Origin: JBBCJM01 sp037190175
Lineage (GTDB): Bacteria; Pseudomonadota; Alphaproteobacteria; Rhodobacterales; Rhodobacteraceae
NCBI GenBank assembly: GCA_037190175.1
Contig: JBBCJM010000006.1
Coordinates: 1-38,674 of the forward strand
Direction of reading: 5' to 3'
Length of the DNA: 38,674 nucleotides
In this document: positions 8,059 to 15,466 of the stretch, piece by piece
Numbering within the stretch: position 1 is the first letter of the stretch
Layout: each line of letters starts with the position of its first letter
Position numbers and translations under genes: made by a program
Notes under the pieces: generated by a model
What the model was told of the DNA's origin: nothing
Seen by the model: only the letters and a program-made list of their open reading frames with translations
The model's database searches: none

Positions 8059-8808
8059 ATGCGCCTCCTGCCGCTAGCCCTCGCCGGAGCCCTGCTCTCG
8101 GCGGCGCCCGCTGCCGCCCAGACCCCCGTCGACCCGGCGATGATGGAGGCGGGCAACACTCTCTTCAGGCAGCATTGCGCGATGTGCCACCAGGCGGACG
8201 GGCGCGCGCCGGTGACCTCGATCCCCAGCCTCGGCGGCAACGAGAACATCGCCGATGCCGAGCTGATCGTCATCGCGCTGCATCAGGGCATCGCCAACAT
8301 GCCGCCCTTCGTCACGCTCAGCGATGCCGACATCGCGGCGATCGCCACCTATGTGCGCAACAGCTGGGGCAACACCTATGGCGCGGTGACCGAGGAAGAG
8401 GTCGCCGCGACCCGCGCCGAGCTCGATCCCCCGCCCGAGCCGGTGTCGATCTGGGACGGCGTCTATACCACGGAACAGGCCAATGCCGGGCGGATGCCCT
8501 ATCAGGGCGCCTGCGCGCTGTGCCACGGCAGCCGGCTGAACGGCGCGCCCGACGACATGGACATGCAGTCCGGCCCGCCGCTGGCGCGCGCCAACTTCCT
8601 GCGCAACTGGAACGGCCGCTCGCTGGGCTCGCTTTACAGCCACAGCCGGCTGACCATGCCGAAGAGCAACCCGGGCTTCCTGCCGGAAGAGGACTATGCG
8701 GCGATCATCGCCTATATGCTGGCCACCTCCAACATCCCGGCCGGCGACACGCCGCTGCCCGCCGACCCGATGGAACTGGGCGCTATCATCATCCACCAGA
8801 CCCAGTAG
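8059..8808 (+). CDS. Periplasmic di-haem cytochrome c
   Basis: A 249-residue exported cytochrome. Signal peptide MRLLPLALAGALLSAAPAAA, then two class-I cytochrome c domains with C40-AM-C43-H44 and C152-AL-C155-H156. Downstream methionines in NMPPF and LTMPKS are candidate sixth haem ligands. I chose ATG 8059 because it starts a clean signal peptide and follows AAGGA at 8045-8049; the in-frame ATG at 8014 would prepend 15 charged residues. Sitting with a Tat flavoprotein, it is the obvious electron acceptor, handing electrons on to the respiratory chain. This parallels the known FAD-plus-cytochrome periplasmic dehydrogenases, although sequence alone does not prove the pairing. Confidence 0.9.
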   Translation: MRLLPLALAGALLSAAPAAAQTPVDPAMMEAGNTLFRQHCAMCHQADGRAPVTSIPSLGGNENIADAELIVIALHQGIANMPPFVTLSDADIAAIATYVRNSWGNTYGAVTEEEVAATRAELDPPPEPVSIWDGVYTTEQANAGRMPYQGACALCHGSRLNGAPDDMDMQSGPPLARANFLRNWNGRSLGSLYSHSRLTMPKSNPGFLPEEDYAAIIAYMLATSNIPAGDTPLPADPMELGAIIIHQTQ

Positions 8809-8820
8809 GATGCAGCGACC

Positions 8821-8840
8821 CGGGGGCCGCCAGGCCCCCG
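8821..8840 (+). other. Intercistronic GC hairpin
   Basis: CGGGGGCC-GCCA-GGCCCCCG forms a perfect 8-base-pair stem between the cytochrome stop and the next gene. It has no T tract, so it is more likely an mRNA-stabilising or attenuating hairpin than a full terminator. Confidence 0.55.
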
Positions 8841-8859
8841 CCACGCCAAGGAGGCCGCG

Positions 8860-9225
8860 ATGATGCGCCACGGACCCGCCCCCCATGCCCTGCTCGCGGC
8901 CCTGCTGGCGCTGGGCGCGCCGGCTGCCCTGGCGCAGACCGCCGCCCCCGCCGGGGAGGGCGGCGAGGCCGCGGCGGAGAACCCGATCAAGTGCACGATC
9001 TCGGGCTATGACGTGGTGCTGACCAACATCGGCGCCGAGACCCTGCCCGAGGGCACCGTGCTGGACTGGGAGGTCCGCTTCGCGCGGCTGGACGGCCAGC
9101 ACATCCTGCACGCGCCGCTGCCGCCCGAGGGCATGGTCTATATGGTGGCGGCCCTGGGCGCCACCTATCTGCGCGACACCACCCCCTGCACCGGGGCCAT
9201 CGCCCCCGAGCCGCCGCCCGGCTGA
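8860..9225 (+). CDS. Small secreted protein of unknown function
   Basis: A 121-residue protein with a signal peptide ending near ALAQ (residue 26) and a mature part of about 95 residues. Two cysteines remain after cleavage (KCTISG and TPCTGA) and could form one disulphide around a small beta-sandwich (YDVVLTNIG, GTVLDWEVRF). The AAGGAGG ribosome site at 8848-8854 supports ATG 8860 or the adjacent ATG 8863. I recognise no family. Between a periplasmic cytochrome and a TatA gene, it may be a third subunit or chaperone of the flavoprotein/cytochrome complex, comparable in position to the small subunits of known FAD dehydrogenases; this is inference. Confidence 0.75.
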   Translation: MMRHGPAPHALLAALLALGAPAALAQTAAPAGEGGEAAAENPIKCTISGYDVVLTNIGAETLPEGTVLDWEVRFARLDGQHILHAPLPPEGMVYMVAALGATYLRDTTPCTGAIAPEPPPG

Positions 9226-9235
9226 GGAGCCGCCC

Positions 9236-9415
9236 ATGCTGCACAACATCGGCCTGCCCGGCCTTCTGCTGATCGCCGTCGTCGTGCTGGTCCTGTTCGG
9301 CCGCGGCCGCATCGCCAGCCTGATGGGCGAGGTCGGCGGCGGGATGAAGGCCTTCCGCCGCGGGCTGCGCGAGGACGAGAGGCCCGCCCTGCCGCCCCCG
9401 CAGGACCACGCCTGA
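9236..9415 (+). CDS. tatA: TatA/E-type twin-arginine translocase subunit
   Basis: A 59-residue protein with the TatA layout: a short N-terminal membrane helix (IGLPGLLLIAVVVLVLFG), the F-G hinge, an amphipathic helix (RGRIASLMGEVGGGMKAFRR) and a short charged, Pro-rich tail. It begins 10 bases after the preceding stop, with GAGGAG at 9224-9229. TatA forms the export pore for folded proteins. No tatB or tatC is nearby, so this is a paralogue placed in the same gene set as a Tat-dependent flavoprotein, implying dedicated or boosted export. The MKAFRRG segment is the conserved TatA helix end, which makes the family call firm. It ends 4 bases before the convergent GntR gene's stop. Confidence 0.85.
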   Translation: MLHNIGLPGLLLIAVVVLVLFGRGRIASLMGEVGGGMKAFRRGLREDERPALPPPQDHA

Positions 9416-9419
9416 ACCT

Positions 9420-10124
9420 TCAGCCGAACAGCCGGTTCTCCACCGAGCGCAGATGCGCCCGCATGGCGGCCTGCGCGGCCTCGGGGTCGCGGCCGGCGAT
9501 CTCGGCGGCGATGCGTTCGTGCTGGGCGAAGCTGGAATGGTCCGCCGGCGGCCGCGCCCCGCTGCGCGCCACCCGGCCCCAGGAGACCATGCGCCGCAGC
9601 GTGTTCAACTGGTCGAACAGCGCGAGCAGGGTGATCGAGCCGCTGGCCTCGGCGATCAGCCGGTGGAAATCGTTGTCCAGCGCCTCGTATTCCCGCCAGG
9701 TGGCGGCCTGCCGCGCCCGTTCCGTGCTGGCCCGCATCCGCGAGATGGCAAGCGCCGAGGCGTGCAGCGCCGCCTCGCGCGCCAGCGCCGGCTCCAGCGC
9801 GCCGCGGGCGCGCATCACGTCGGCGGGGCTGACCTGCTGCGAGAGCCGCGCCACCTCGCTCTGCGGCGCCGGGGGGGTGCCCGAGGACAGGAAGGTGCCC
9901 TTGCCGACATGGCGCCACAGCACATCCTCGCGCTCCAGCACCTCCAGCGCCCGGCGCAGTTCCGACCGCCGCAGGCCCAGTTCGGTGCAGAGCACCCGCT
10001 CCGGCGGCAGCCGGTCGCCGGGCTGCAACCCGCGGTCGGCGACGAAGGCGCGCAGCTGCGCCAGGGCCGCGCTCTGCGACACGCCGGGGCTCTCGGCCTC
10101 GGCCAGAGGGGAATCGTCGGGCAT
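9420..10124 (-). CDS. GntR/FadR-family (FCD) transcriptional regulator, copy 1
   Basis: A 234-residue regulator: GntR winged helix (PGDRLPPERVLCTELGLRRS, then a WRHVGKGTFL wing) followed by an FCD all-helical effector domain. Candidate metal/effector residues lie in DNDFHRLIAEAS, AQHERIAAEI and MRAHLRSV. I prefer ATG 10124 over ATG 10193, because the longer form would run through the AT-rich candidate operator and give an N-terminus unlike its neighbour copy. It is divergent from an FAH hydrolase gene and is clearly paralogous to the regulator at 10913-11584 (shared WRHVG-GTF, FDxLNTxRR and ARPPxDHxSFxQH stretches). It probably represses the adjacent FAH gene or the whole island. Confidence 0.88.
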   Translation of the reverse strand: MPDDSPLAEAESPGVSQSAALAQLRAFVADRGLQPGDRLPPERVLCTELGLRRSELRRALEVLEREDVLWRHVGKGTFLSSGTPPAPQSEVARLSQQVSPADVMRARGALEPALAREAALHASALAISRMRASTERARQAATWREYEALDNDFHRLIAEASGSITLLALFDQLNTLRRMVSWGRVARSGARPPADHSSFAQHERIAAEIAGRDPEAAQAAMRAHLRSVENRLFG

Positions 10125-10156
10125 GGGAATGATCCGGGTTCGCCGCCCGATACTAT

Positions 10157-10172
10157 ATTGATCAGGATTGAT
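10157..10172. promoter_or_regulatory. Candidate operator/promoter element for GntR copy 1
   Basis: ATTGAT-CAGG-ATTGAT is a direct repeat with 10-base spacing inside an unusually AT-rich patch (10150-10180), between the preferred start of the GntR gene and the divergent FAH gene. The one-turn spacing suits two protomers on one face of the helix, but there is no clean inverted repeat, so the call is tentative. Confidence 0.35.
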
Positions 10173-10229
10173 TTGCGAAAGGGGATCTGCCATCCACCCC
10201 CCACCCGCTCAACAGGAGGCCCCGAGTCG

Positions 10230-10916
10230 ATGCCCAGCTATGCGATCACCCCGCCGCCGCAGGTCGCCCTGCCCATCGAGGGCACCGACCAGCTGTTCCC
10301 CGTGCGCCGGGTGTACTGCATCGGCCGCAACTATGCCGCCCATGCGATCGAGATGGGCCACGACCCCGACCGCGAGCCGCCGTTCTTCTTCCAGAAGAAC
10401 CCCGACAACCTGACCGTGGGCGACAGCTTCCCCTACCCCGGCCAGACCAAGGACGTGCACCACGAGATCGAGATGGTGGTGGCGCTGAAGTCGGGCGGCA
10501 CCAATATCCCCGTGGAGCAGGCGCTGGACCATGTGTTCGGCTATGGCGTGGGGCTGGACATGACCCGGCGCGACCTTCAGGGCAAGGCCAAGGACATGGG
10601 CCGGCCGTGGGAAATCGGCAAGGCCTTCGAGAAATCCGCCCCCGTGGGCCCGCTGAAGCCGGCGGCGCAGGTGGGCCATCCGGCCGCCGGGCTCGTGCAG
10701 CTGAAGGTGAACGGCGCGGTGCGCCAGACCGGCGACCTGAACCAGATGATCTGGAAGGTGCCGGAGATGATCTCCTATCTCTCCGACTATTTCGAGCTGG
10801 CGGCCGGCGACGTGATCATGACCGGCACGCCGTCCGGCGTGGCCGCGGTGGTGCCGGGCGACGTGATGGAGGCGCATGTCGCGGGTGTGGGCGAGCTGAC
10901 GGTGCGCGTCGTCTAG
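10230..10916 (+). CDS. FAH-family hydrolase, fumarylpyruvate-hydrolase-like
   Basis: A 228-residue single-domain protein of the fumarylacetoacetate hydrolase superfamily. Key segments are YCIGRNYAAHA, the metal-binding HHEIEMVVAL (acidic pair) with the aspartate in GVGLDMTRRDLQ, and MTGTPSGV near the end. Length and the MGHDPDREPPFFF stretch resemble fumarylpyruvate hydrolases and other acylpyruvases, which split a C-C bond using a divalent metal. Its actual substrate is unknown. CAGGAGG at 10212-10218 supports the start. It is divergent from GntR copy 1, and its stop overlaps the convergent stop of GntR copy 2 (CTAG at 10913-10916). Confidence 0.88.
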   Translation: MPSYAITPPPQVALPIEGTDQLFPVRRVYCIGRNYAAHAIEMGHDPDREPPFFFQKNPDNLTVGDSFPYPGQTKDVHHEIEMVVALKSGGTNIPVEQALDHVFGYGVGLDMTRRDLQGKAKDMGRPWEIGKAFEKSAPVGPLKPAAQVGHPAAGLVQLKVNGAVRQTGDLNQMIWKVPEMISYLSDYFELAAGDVIMTGTPSGVAAVVPGDVMEAHVAGVGELTVRVV

Positions 10917-11584
10917 CCCAGCGCCGGCAGCACCCGGTCGCGCACCGTGTGCAGGTGCGCCCGCATCAGCTGCGCCGCCAGCCCGCCGTCCCGCGCGGCG
11001 ATGGCGGCGCAGATCGCGTCGTGCTGGTCGAAGCTGAAATGGTCGGGCGGCGGGCGCGCGCTGTGGCGCTTCTGCCCCCAGACGGTCGAGCGGCGCACCG
11101 TGTTCAGCGTGTCGAACAGATAGAGCAGCAGCTTGTTGTGGGTCGCCCCGGCGACCGCGTGGTGCAGGTTGTTGTCGGCGGCCTCGTAGCTGCGCCAGTC
11201 GGGCGCGGCGCGACACCGCTGCGCCCAGTGCAGCAGCGCCTCCATGTCCTGCCGGGTGGCGTGATGGGCGGCCAGCCGGGCCAGTTCCGGCTCCACCGCG
11301 ATGCGCGCCGTCAGCACCTGCGAGGGGCTGGCCAGTTCGCCCAGATAGGCCACGTCGGCCAGGTTCAGCACCGGGCGCGCGCCGATGAAGGTGCCGCGTC
11401 CGACATGGCGCCAGATCAGCCCGTCGGCCTCCAGCGCCGCCAGCGCCTTGCGCAGCTCGGCCCGGCCGACGCCCAGCCGCTGTGCCAGCTCCCGCTCCGC
11501 CGGCAGGCGGTCGTTGTGGTGAAAGCCGCCCTCGGCCACGAAGCGGCGCAGGCGTTCGGGCAGGGGCACGGCGGGTTCGGTCAT
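10913..11584 (-). CDS. GntR/FadR-family (FCD) transcriptional regulator, copy 2
   Basis: A 223-residue paralogue of copy 1. GntR winged helix (DRLPAERELAQRLGVGRAEL, IWRHVGRGTFIG) and FCD domain with ADNNLHHAV, FDQHDAICAA and MRAHLHTV as the likely ligand-binding positions. The ATG at 11584 lies four bases from a perfect 8+8 inverted repeat, so autoregulation and control of the divergent FAH-ABC operon are likely. Convergent stop overlap with FAH copy 1 and the repeated regulator/hydrolase order suggest tandem duplication of a two-gene module followed by divergence. FCD regulators usually respond to small carboxylic acids; the effector here is not known. Confidence 0.9.
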   Translation of the reverse strand: MTEPAVPLPERLRRFVAEGGFHHNDRLPAERELAQRLGVGRAELRKALAALEADGLIWRHVGRGTFIGARPVLNLADVAYLGELASPSQVLTARIAVEPELARLAAHHATRQDMEALLHWAQRCRAAPDWRSYEAADNNLHHAVAGATHNKLLLYLFDTLNTVRRSTVWGQKRHSARPPPDHFSFDQHDAICAAIAARDGGLAAQLMRAHLHTVRDRVLPALG

Positions 11585-11587
11585 GGG

Positions 11588-11609
11588 AAACCAATCGTGT
11601 TATTGGTTT
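11588..11609. promoter_or_regulatory. Perfect inverted repeat, probable GntR operator
   Basis: AAACCAAT-CGTGTT-ATTGGTTT has two perfect 8-base arms and a 6-base spacer. It sits just upstream of GntR copy 2 and about 200 bases before the FAH copy 2 start, in a locally AT-rich spot. Position and symmetry fit an FCD-GntR dimer site. Confidence 0.7.
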
Positions 11610-11806
11610 ATGCCGGATGCTATCGACAACCCGACGATTCGGTCTACCATCCCGTGCAGGGAGGACCGAAGCCAGGCGGCGCGGCAGGGGCGAGGAGGGC
11701 CCGGCCGCGGATCAATGCCGGCAATGGTCCGCGAATTGGTGCGCCGAGCGCGGGGCCGGAAACGGCGCCACCCGCGCCTTCGGGGCCTGCGAGGGAGGAA
11801 GACGGA

Positions 11807-12700
11807 ATGCGGCTGGGCACGGTGGCGACCGGGGGGCGGCAGGTCTGCGTGGCGGGGCTGGCGGACGGCCGCATGGTGGATCTCACCGCCGCGGGCGGGC
11901 CCGGCAGCCTGCAGGAGCTGATCGAGGGCAGCGAGGCGGCGCTGAAGGCCGCCGGCGCGCTGGTGGCGCGCGCCGAGGCGGGCGAGCTGGTTGGGGCGAT
12001 GCTGCCCGCCGGCACCCCCCTGCTGGCCCCCATCCCGCGGCCGGAGAAGAACCTGTTCTGCGTCGGCCGCAACTATGCCGAACACATCGCCGAGGGCGAG
12101 CGGGCGCAGAAGACGAAGATCGGCGTGACCGAGGTGCCGATCTTCTTCACCAAACCGCGCACCGCGGTGATCGGGCCGGGGGCGACCATCCCCTACTGGC
12201 CGAACCTCTCGACCCAGATCGACTACGAGGTCGAGCTGGCGGTGGTGATCGGCAAGCCGGGGATCAACATCCCGAAGGAACGCGCCTGGGACCACGTCTT
12301 CGGCTACACGATCATGAACGACATCTCCGCGCGCGACCTGCAGCGCCGGCACGGCGGGCAGTATTTCAAGGGCAAGGGGCTGGACGGCTCGGGCCCGCTC
12401 GGCCCCTGGATCGTCACCGCCGACGAGGTGCCGTCGCCGCAGGCCATCGGCCTGCGCACCTTCGTCAACGGCGAGAAGCGGCAGGACAGCACCACCGCGC
12501 AGATGATCTTCGACATTCCCACGCTCATCGCCTCGCTGTCCGAGGGGCTGACGCTGGAGCCGGGCGACATCCTGGCCACCGGCACGCCGTCCGGCGTGGG
12601 CTATGCCATGGACCCGCCGCAGTTCCTGAAGGACGGCGACGTGGTCGCCTGCGAGATCGACGGCATCGGCCGGCTGGAAAACCCGGTCCGCGCCGTCTGA
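11807..12700 (+). CDS. FAH-family hydrolase/isomerase, copy 2
   Basis: A 297-residue FAH-superfamily protein with an extra N-terminal lobe (about 1-70) before the catalytic domain. Motifs: NLFCVGRNYAEHIAEG, the acidic metal site in QIDYEVELAVVIG, YTIMNDISARDLQ, and LATGTPSGVGYAMDPP. Family members are isomerases, decarboxylases, hydratases or hydrolases of oxo-dicarboxylates, such as 2-hydroxyhepta-2,4-diene-1,7-dioate isomerase; I cannot choose among them. I took ATG 11807 because GAGGGAGGA lies 8 bases upstream; the open frame continues far upstream without a better start. It is the first gene of a seven-gene run with the importer and cytosolic enzymes, pointing to breakdown of the imported compound. 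Confidence 0.88.
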   Translation: MRLGTVATGGRQVCVAGLADGRMVDLTAAGGPGSLQELIEGSEAALKAAGALVARAEAGELVGAMLPAGTPLLAPIPRPEKNLFCVGRNYAEHIAEGERAQKTKIGVTEVPIFFTKPRTAVIGPGATIPYWPNLSTQIDYEVELAVVIGKPGINIPKERAWDHVFGYTIMNDISARDLQRRHGGQYFKGKGLDGSGPLGPWIVTADEVPSPQAIGLRTFVNGEKRQDSTTAQMIFDIPTLIASLSEGLTLEPGDILATGTPSGVGYAMDPPQFLKDGDVVACEIDGIGRLENPVRAV

Positions 12701-12773
12701 CCGACCGCGCCACGGGCCGGCAAGAGCCCGGGCGCACCACCACCCCATCGACTGATTTCCAGGGAGGAAACAG

Positions 12774-13796
12774 ATGATTACCAGACGAACCCTGACCACC
12801 GCACTGGCCGCGATCGGCCTTGCGCTGCCGCTTGGCCTCGGCGCCGCGGCCGCGCAGGAGCTGCGCCGGATCACCTTCGTGCAGCCCAGCCCCTCGTCCA
12901 TCAACTCGTTCAACGTCTTCGTAGCGATCGGCGAGGGCTATTTCGCCGAGGAAGGGCTGGACGTGACCGTCGAGGCCATCAACGGCTCGGGTCCCGTGCT
13001 GCAGGCGCTGTCCGCCGGGCAGGCGCAGTTCGGCCGCCCCGGCCCCGGCCCGGTGCTGGCCGCGCGCGGGCGCGGGGTGGACATCGTGTTCATCTACAAC
13101 TTCTCGGCCCGGTCGAACTTCGGCCTGGTGGTGCCGCAGGACAGCGCGGTGCAGGCGCCGGCCGACCTCAAGGGCACCGTGGTGGGCACCGGCACCGCCG
13201 ACGGCGCCGAGGTGGGCTTTGCCCGCAACGTGCTGTCGGGCTCGGGCCTGACCGAGGGCACCGACTACACCTTCCTGGCGGTGGGCGACGGCGGGCCGGC
13301 CTCGGCGGCCTTCACCAGCGGCGAGATCGCGGCCTATTCCGCCTCGACCGCCGACGCGGCGATCCTGAACCAGCGCGGCGTGCATGTGCGCGACATCACC
13401 CCCGACGAATACGGCCGCTTCTTCGGCAACGGCTTCGTCACCACCGGGGACCTGATCCGCAACGACCCGGAACTGGTCGAGAAGTTCGTGCGCGCGATCT
13501 GGCGCGGCCACGTCTTCGCGATGGACGACGCCAACCGCGAGACCGTGCTGGCCCACCTGGCCGCCGGCAACCCGCAGGAAAGCGAGGATCCGGCCTTTGC
13601 CGCCGCGCTGTTCGATGCGGTGCGTGGAAAGACCATCCCGGTCGACATGTCCAACGGCTATGGCTACCAGCCGCCCGAGGTCTGGGAGGAATGGCAGGCG
13701 GTGCAGATCGCCGGCGGCGAGCTCGAGGGCCCGCTGGACGACCTGACCGCGGCCTACAACAACGACTTCACCCTCAAGGTGAACGGGAGCAACTGA
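12774..13796 (+). CDS. ABC-importer substrate-binding protein, NMT1/SsuA-like
   Basis: A 340-residue periplasmic binding protein. The signal peptide ends at about residue 27 (LGAAAAQ); the mature part has the NMT1/THI5/SsuA pattern: VFVAIGEGYFAEEGLDVTVE, a GSGPVLQALSAGQAQFG loop and a LKGTVVGTG hinge. Relatives bind sulfonates, nitrate, pyrimidine precursors or aromatic acids, so the ligand cannot be named. AGGGAGGAAAC precedes the ATG. It is followed at once by the ATPase (TGATG overlap) and permease, forming a complete importer. Co-transcription with FAH, dehydrogenase and ligase genes suggests that it brings in the island's substrate or its periplasmic oxidation product. Confidence 0.9.
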   Translation: MITRRTLTTALAAIGLALPLGLGAAAAQELRRITFVQPSPSSINSFNVFVAIGEGYFAEEGLDVTVEAINGSGPVLQALSAGQAQFGRPGPGPVLAARGRGVDIVFIYNFSARSNFGLVVPQDSAVQAPADLKGTVVGTGTADGAEVGFARNVLSGSGLTEGTDYTFLAVGDGGPASAAFTSGEIAAYSASTADAAILNQRGVHVRDITPDEYGRFFGNGFVTTGDLIRNDPELVEKFVRAIWRGHVFAMDDANRETVLAHLAAGNPQESEDPAFAAALFDAVRGKTIPVDMSNGYGYQPPEVWEEWQAVQIAGGELEGPLDDLTAAYNNDFTLKVNGSN

Positions 13797-14605
13797 TGCC
13801 TGCCGCAGCCACCGTCACCGATCTGTCCGGGAAGCGGGGTGAACCCGTCTACGTGCTGACCGGCGTCGGCAAGACCTATGCCCGCAACGCCGTCAAGGCG
13901 CTGGAGGGGGTCAACCTGACGCTGGGCAAGGGCAGCTTCTCGGCTGTCATCGGGTCGAGCGGCTGCGGCAAGTCCACATTGCTGAAGATCATGGCGGGGC
14001 TGATCCCGCCCTCCACGGGGCGGGTGGTGCTGCAGAACCGCCCCGTGACCGGCACCCGCGCCGACATCGGCATGATGTTCCAGCAGGCCACGCTGTTTCC
14101 CTGGCGCACCACGGTGGAGAACGTGGTGCTGCCCATCGAGATCCGCGAGGGCAAGGCGGCGGCGAAGAAGGCCCGCGAAAAGGCCGAGGCGCTGCTGGAG
14201 CTGGTGGGGCTCAAGGGCTTCGAGAACGTCTTTCCGAACGAGCTTTCGGGCGGCATGGCGCAGCGCGCCGCGATCTGCCGGATGCTGATCACCGAGCCGG
14301 CGGTGCTGCTGCTGGACGAGCCCTTCTCGGCGCTGGACGAATTGTCGCGCGATTTCATGAACATGGAACTGCAGCGCATCTGCATGTCGCGCGAGGCGAC
14401 CGCCTTTCTCGTCACCCATTCCATCGCCGAGGCGGTGATCCTGTCGGATGTGGTCTATGTGATGAAGCCCCGCCCCGGCCGCATCGCCGAGGTGGTGCCC
14501 ATCGACCTGCCGCGGCCGCGCACGCTCGACATGATCACCACGCCCCGGTTCGGCGCGCTGGTCGAGCGCATCCGCAGCCGCCTGGACAAGGAGGCCTTCC
14601 TGTGA
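13796..14605 (+). CDS. ABC-importer ATPase, SsuB/TauB-like
   Basis: A 269-residue nucleotide-binding subunit with every expected motif: Walker A GSSGCGKST, Q-loop FQQATLFPWRT, signature LSGGM (GGM in place of the common GGQ), Walker B AVLLLDEP, D-loop SALD and H-loop VTHS. The C-terminal PRPGRIAEVVPIDLPRPR stretch is typical of the nitrate/sulfonate/taurine group. The ATG overlaps the binding-protein stop (TGATG), and the stop overlaps the permease GTG, so translation of the three is likely coupled. It drives uptake by the permease encoded next. Confidence 0.93.
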   Translation: MPAAATVTDLSGKRGEPVYVLTGVGKTYARNAVKALEGVNLTLGKGSFSAVIGSSGCGKSTLLKIMAGLIPPSTGRVVLQNRPVTGTRADIGMMFQQATLFPWRTTVENVVLPIEIREGKAAAKKAREKAEALLELVGLKGFENVFPNELSGGMAQRAAICRMLITEPAVLLLDEPFSALDELSRDFMNMELQRICMSREATAFLVTHSIAEAVILSDVVYVMKPRPGRIAEVVPIDLPRPRTLDMITTPRFGALVERIRSRLDKEAFL

Positions 14606-15465
14606 GCAACGTCGAGCCCCTGCCCGCCCCCGCCGCCGGGGAAGATGATACCGTCTGGGTCGAGCATGTCTCCTGGATCGAGCGCATCCCGACCTGGATC
14701 CAGATGCTGTTCGTCTTCATCGTCTTCATCGCCGTGTGGGACATCATCACCCGCCTGGGCCTTGTCTCGCGCATCATCCTGCCCACCCCGTGGGAGACCT
14801 GGCGCGACATCATCTTCGTGGGCAACAACCTGATCTCGGGCGGCTACATGCTGCCCGCGCTGTGGATCACCATGCGCGAGGTGATCTACGGCTTTGCCCT
14901 GGCCATCGCCATCGGCTTCACCCTGGGGGTGATCGTGGGCGAGACCACCTTCGGCGAACGGGCGATCATGCCCTATCTGGTGGCCATCGACACCATGCCC
15001 AAGATCGCCTTCGCCCCGGTCTTCGTGGCCTGGCTGGGCTTCGGGATCGAAAGCAAGGTGGCGCTGGCGGCCTTCATCGCCACCTTCGCCATCGTGGTGG
15101 GCACCGCGGCGGGCCTGCATTCGGCCGACGCCAATGCGCGGATGCTGTTCAAGACCATGGGCGCCAGCCGCTGGCAGACGCTGTGGAAGATGAAGCTGCC
15201 CACCGGCCTGCCGCAGATCTTCACCGGGCTGAAGATCGCCTCGGTGGGCGTGATGGCCGGGGCGATCACCGGCGAGTTCCTGGGCGGAGGCAAGGGCTTC
15301 GGCGAGCTCATCCGCACCGCGGCCAGCCAGCTGAACACGCCCCGGGTCTTCGCGCTGATCCTCTATCTCTCGGTCTTCGGGCTGGCGCTCTTCGTGCTGG
15401 TGGTCTGGGTGCAGCGGCGGCTGGTGTTCTGGCACAAGGACCGCGTGACGCAGGGCTTCGACTGA
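14602..15465 (+). CDS. ABC-importer permease, SsuC/TauC-like
   Basis: A 287-residue inner-membrane permease with about six membrane segments. The first is IQMLFVFIVFIAVWDI, and the ATPase-contact EAA loop is KTMGASRWQTLWKMKLPTGL. It starts with GTG inside the 4-base GTGA overlap with the ATPase gene, and the next gene begins one base after its stop. It completes an importer of the nitrate/sulfonate/taurine-like family, here with an unidentified organic substrate. Confidence 0.92.
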   Translation: MSNVEPLPAPAAGEDDTVWVEHVSWIERIPTWIQMLFVFIVFIAVWDIITRLGLVSRIILPTPWETWRDIIFVGNNLISGGYMLPALWITMREVIYGFALAIAIGFTLGVIVGETTFGERAIMPYLVAIDTMPKIAFAPVFVAWLGFGIESKVALAAFIATFAIVVGTAAGLHSADANARMLFKTMGASRWQTLWKMKLPTGLPQIFTGLKIASVGVMAGAITGEFLGGGKGFGELIRTAASQLNTPRVFALILYLSVFGLALFVLVVWVQRRLVFWHKDRVTQGFD

Positions 15466-15466
15466 C

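Noticed and set aside
10125..10193. Longer start for GntR copy 1 at ATG 10193
   Set aside because: It would place the AT-rich candidate operator inside the gene and give an N-terminus absent from the paralogue; still possible.
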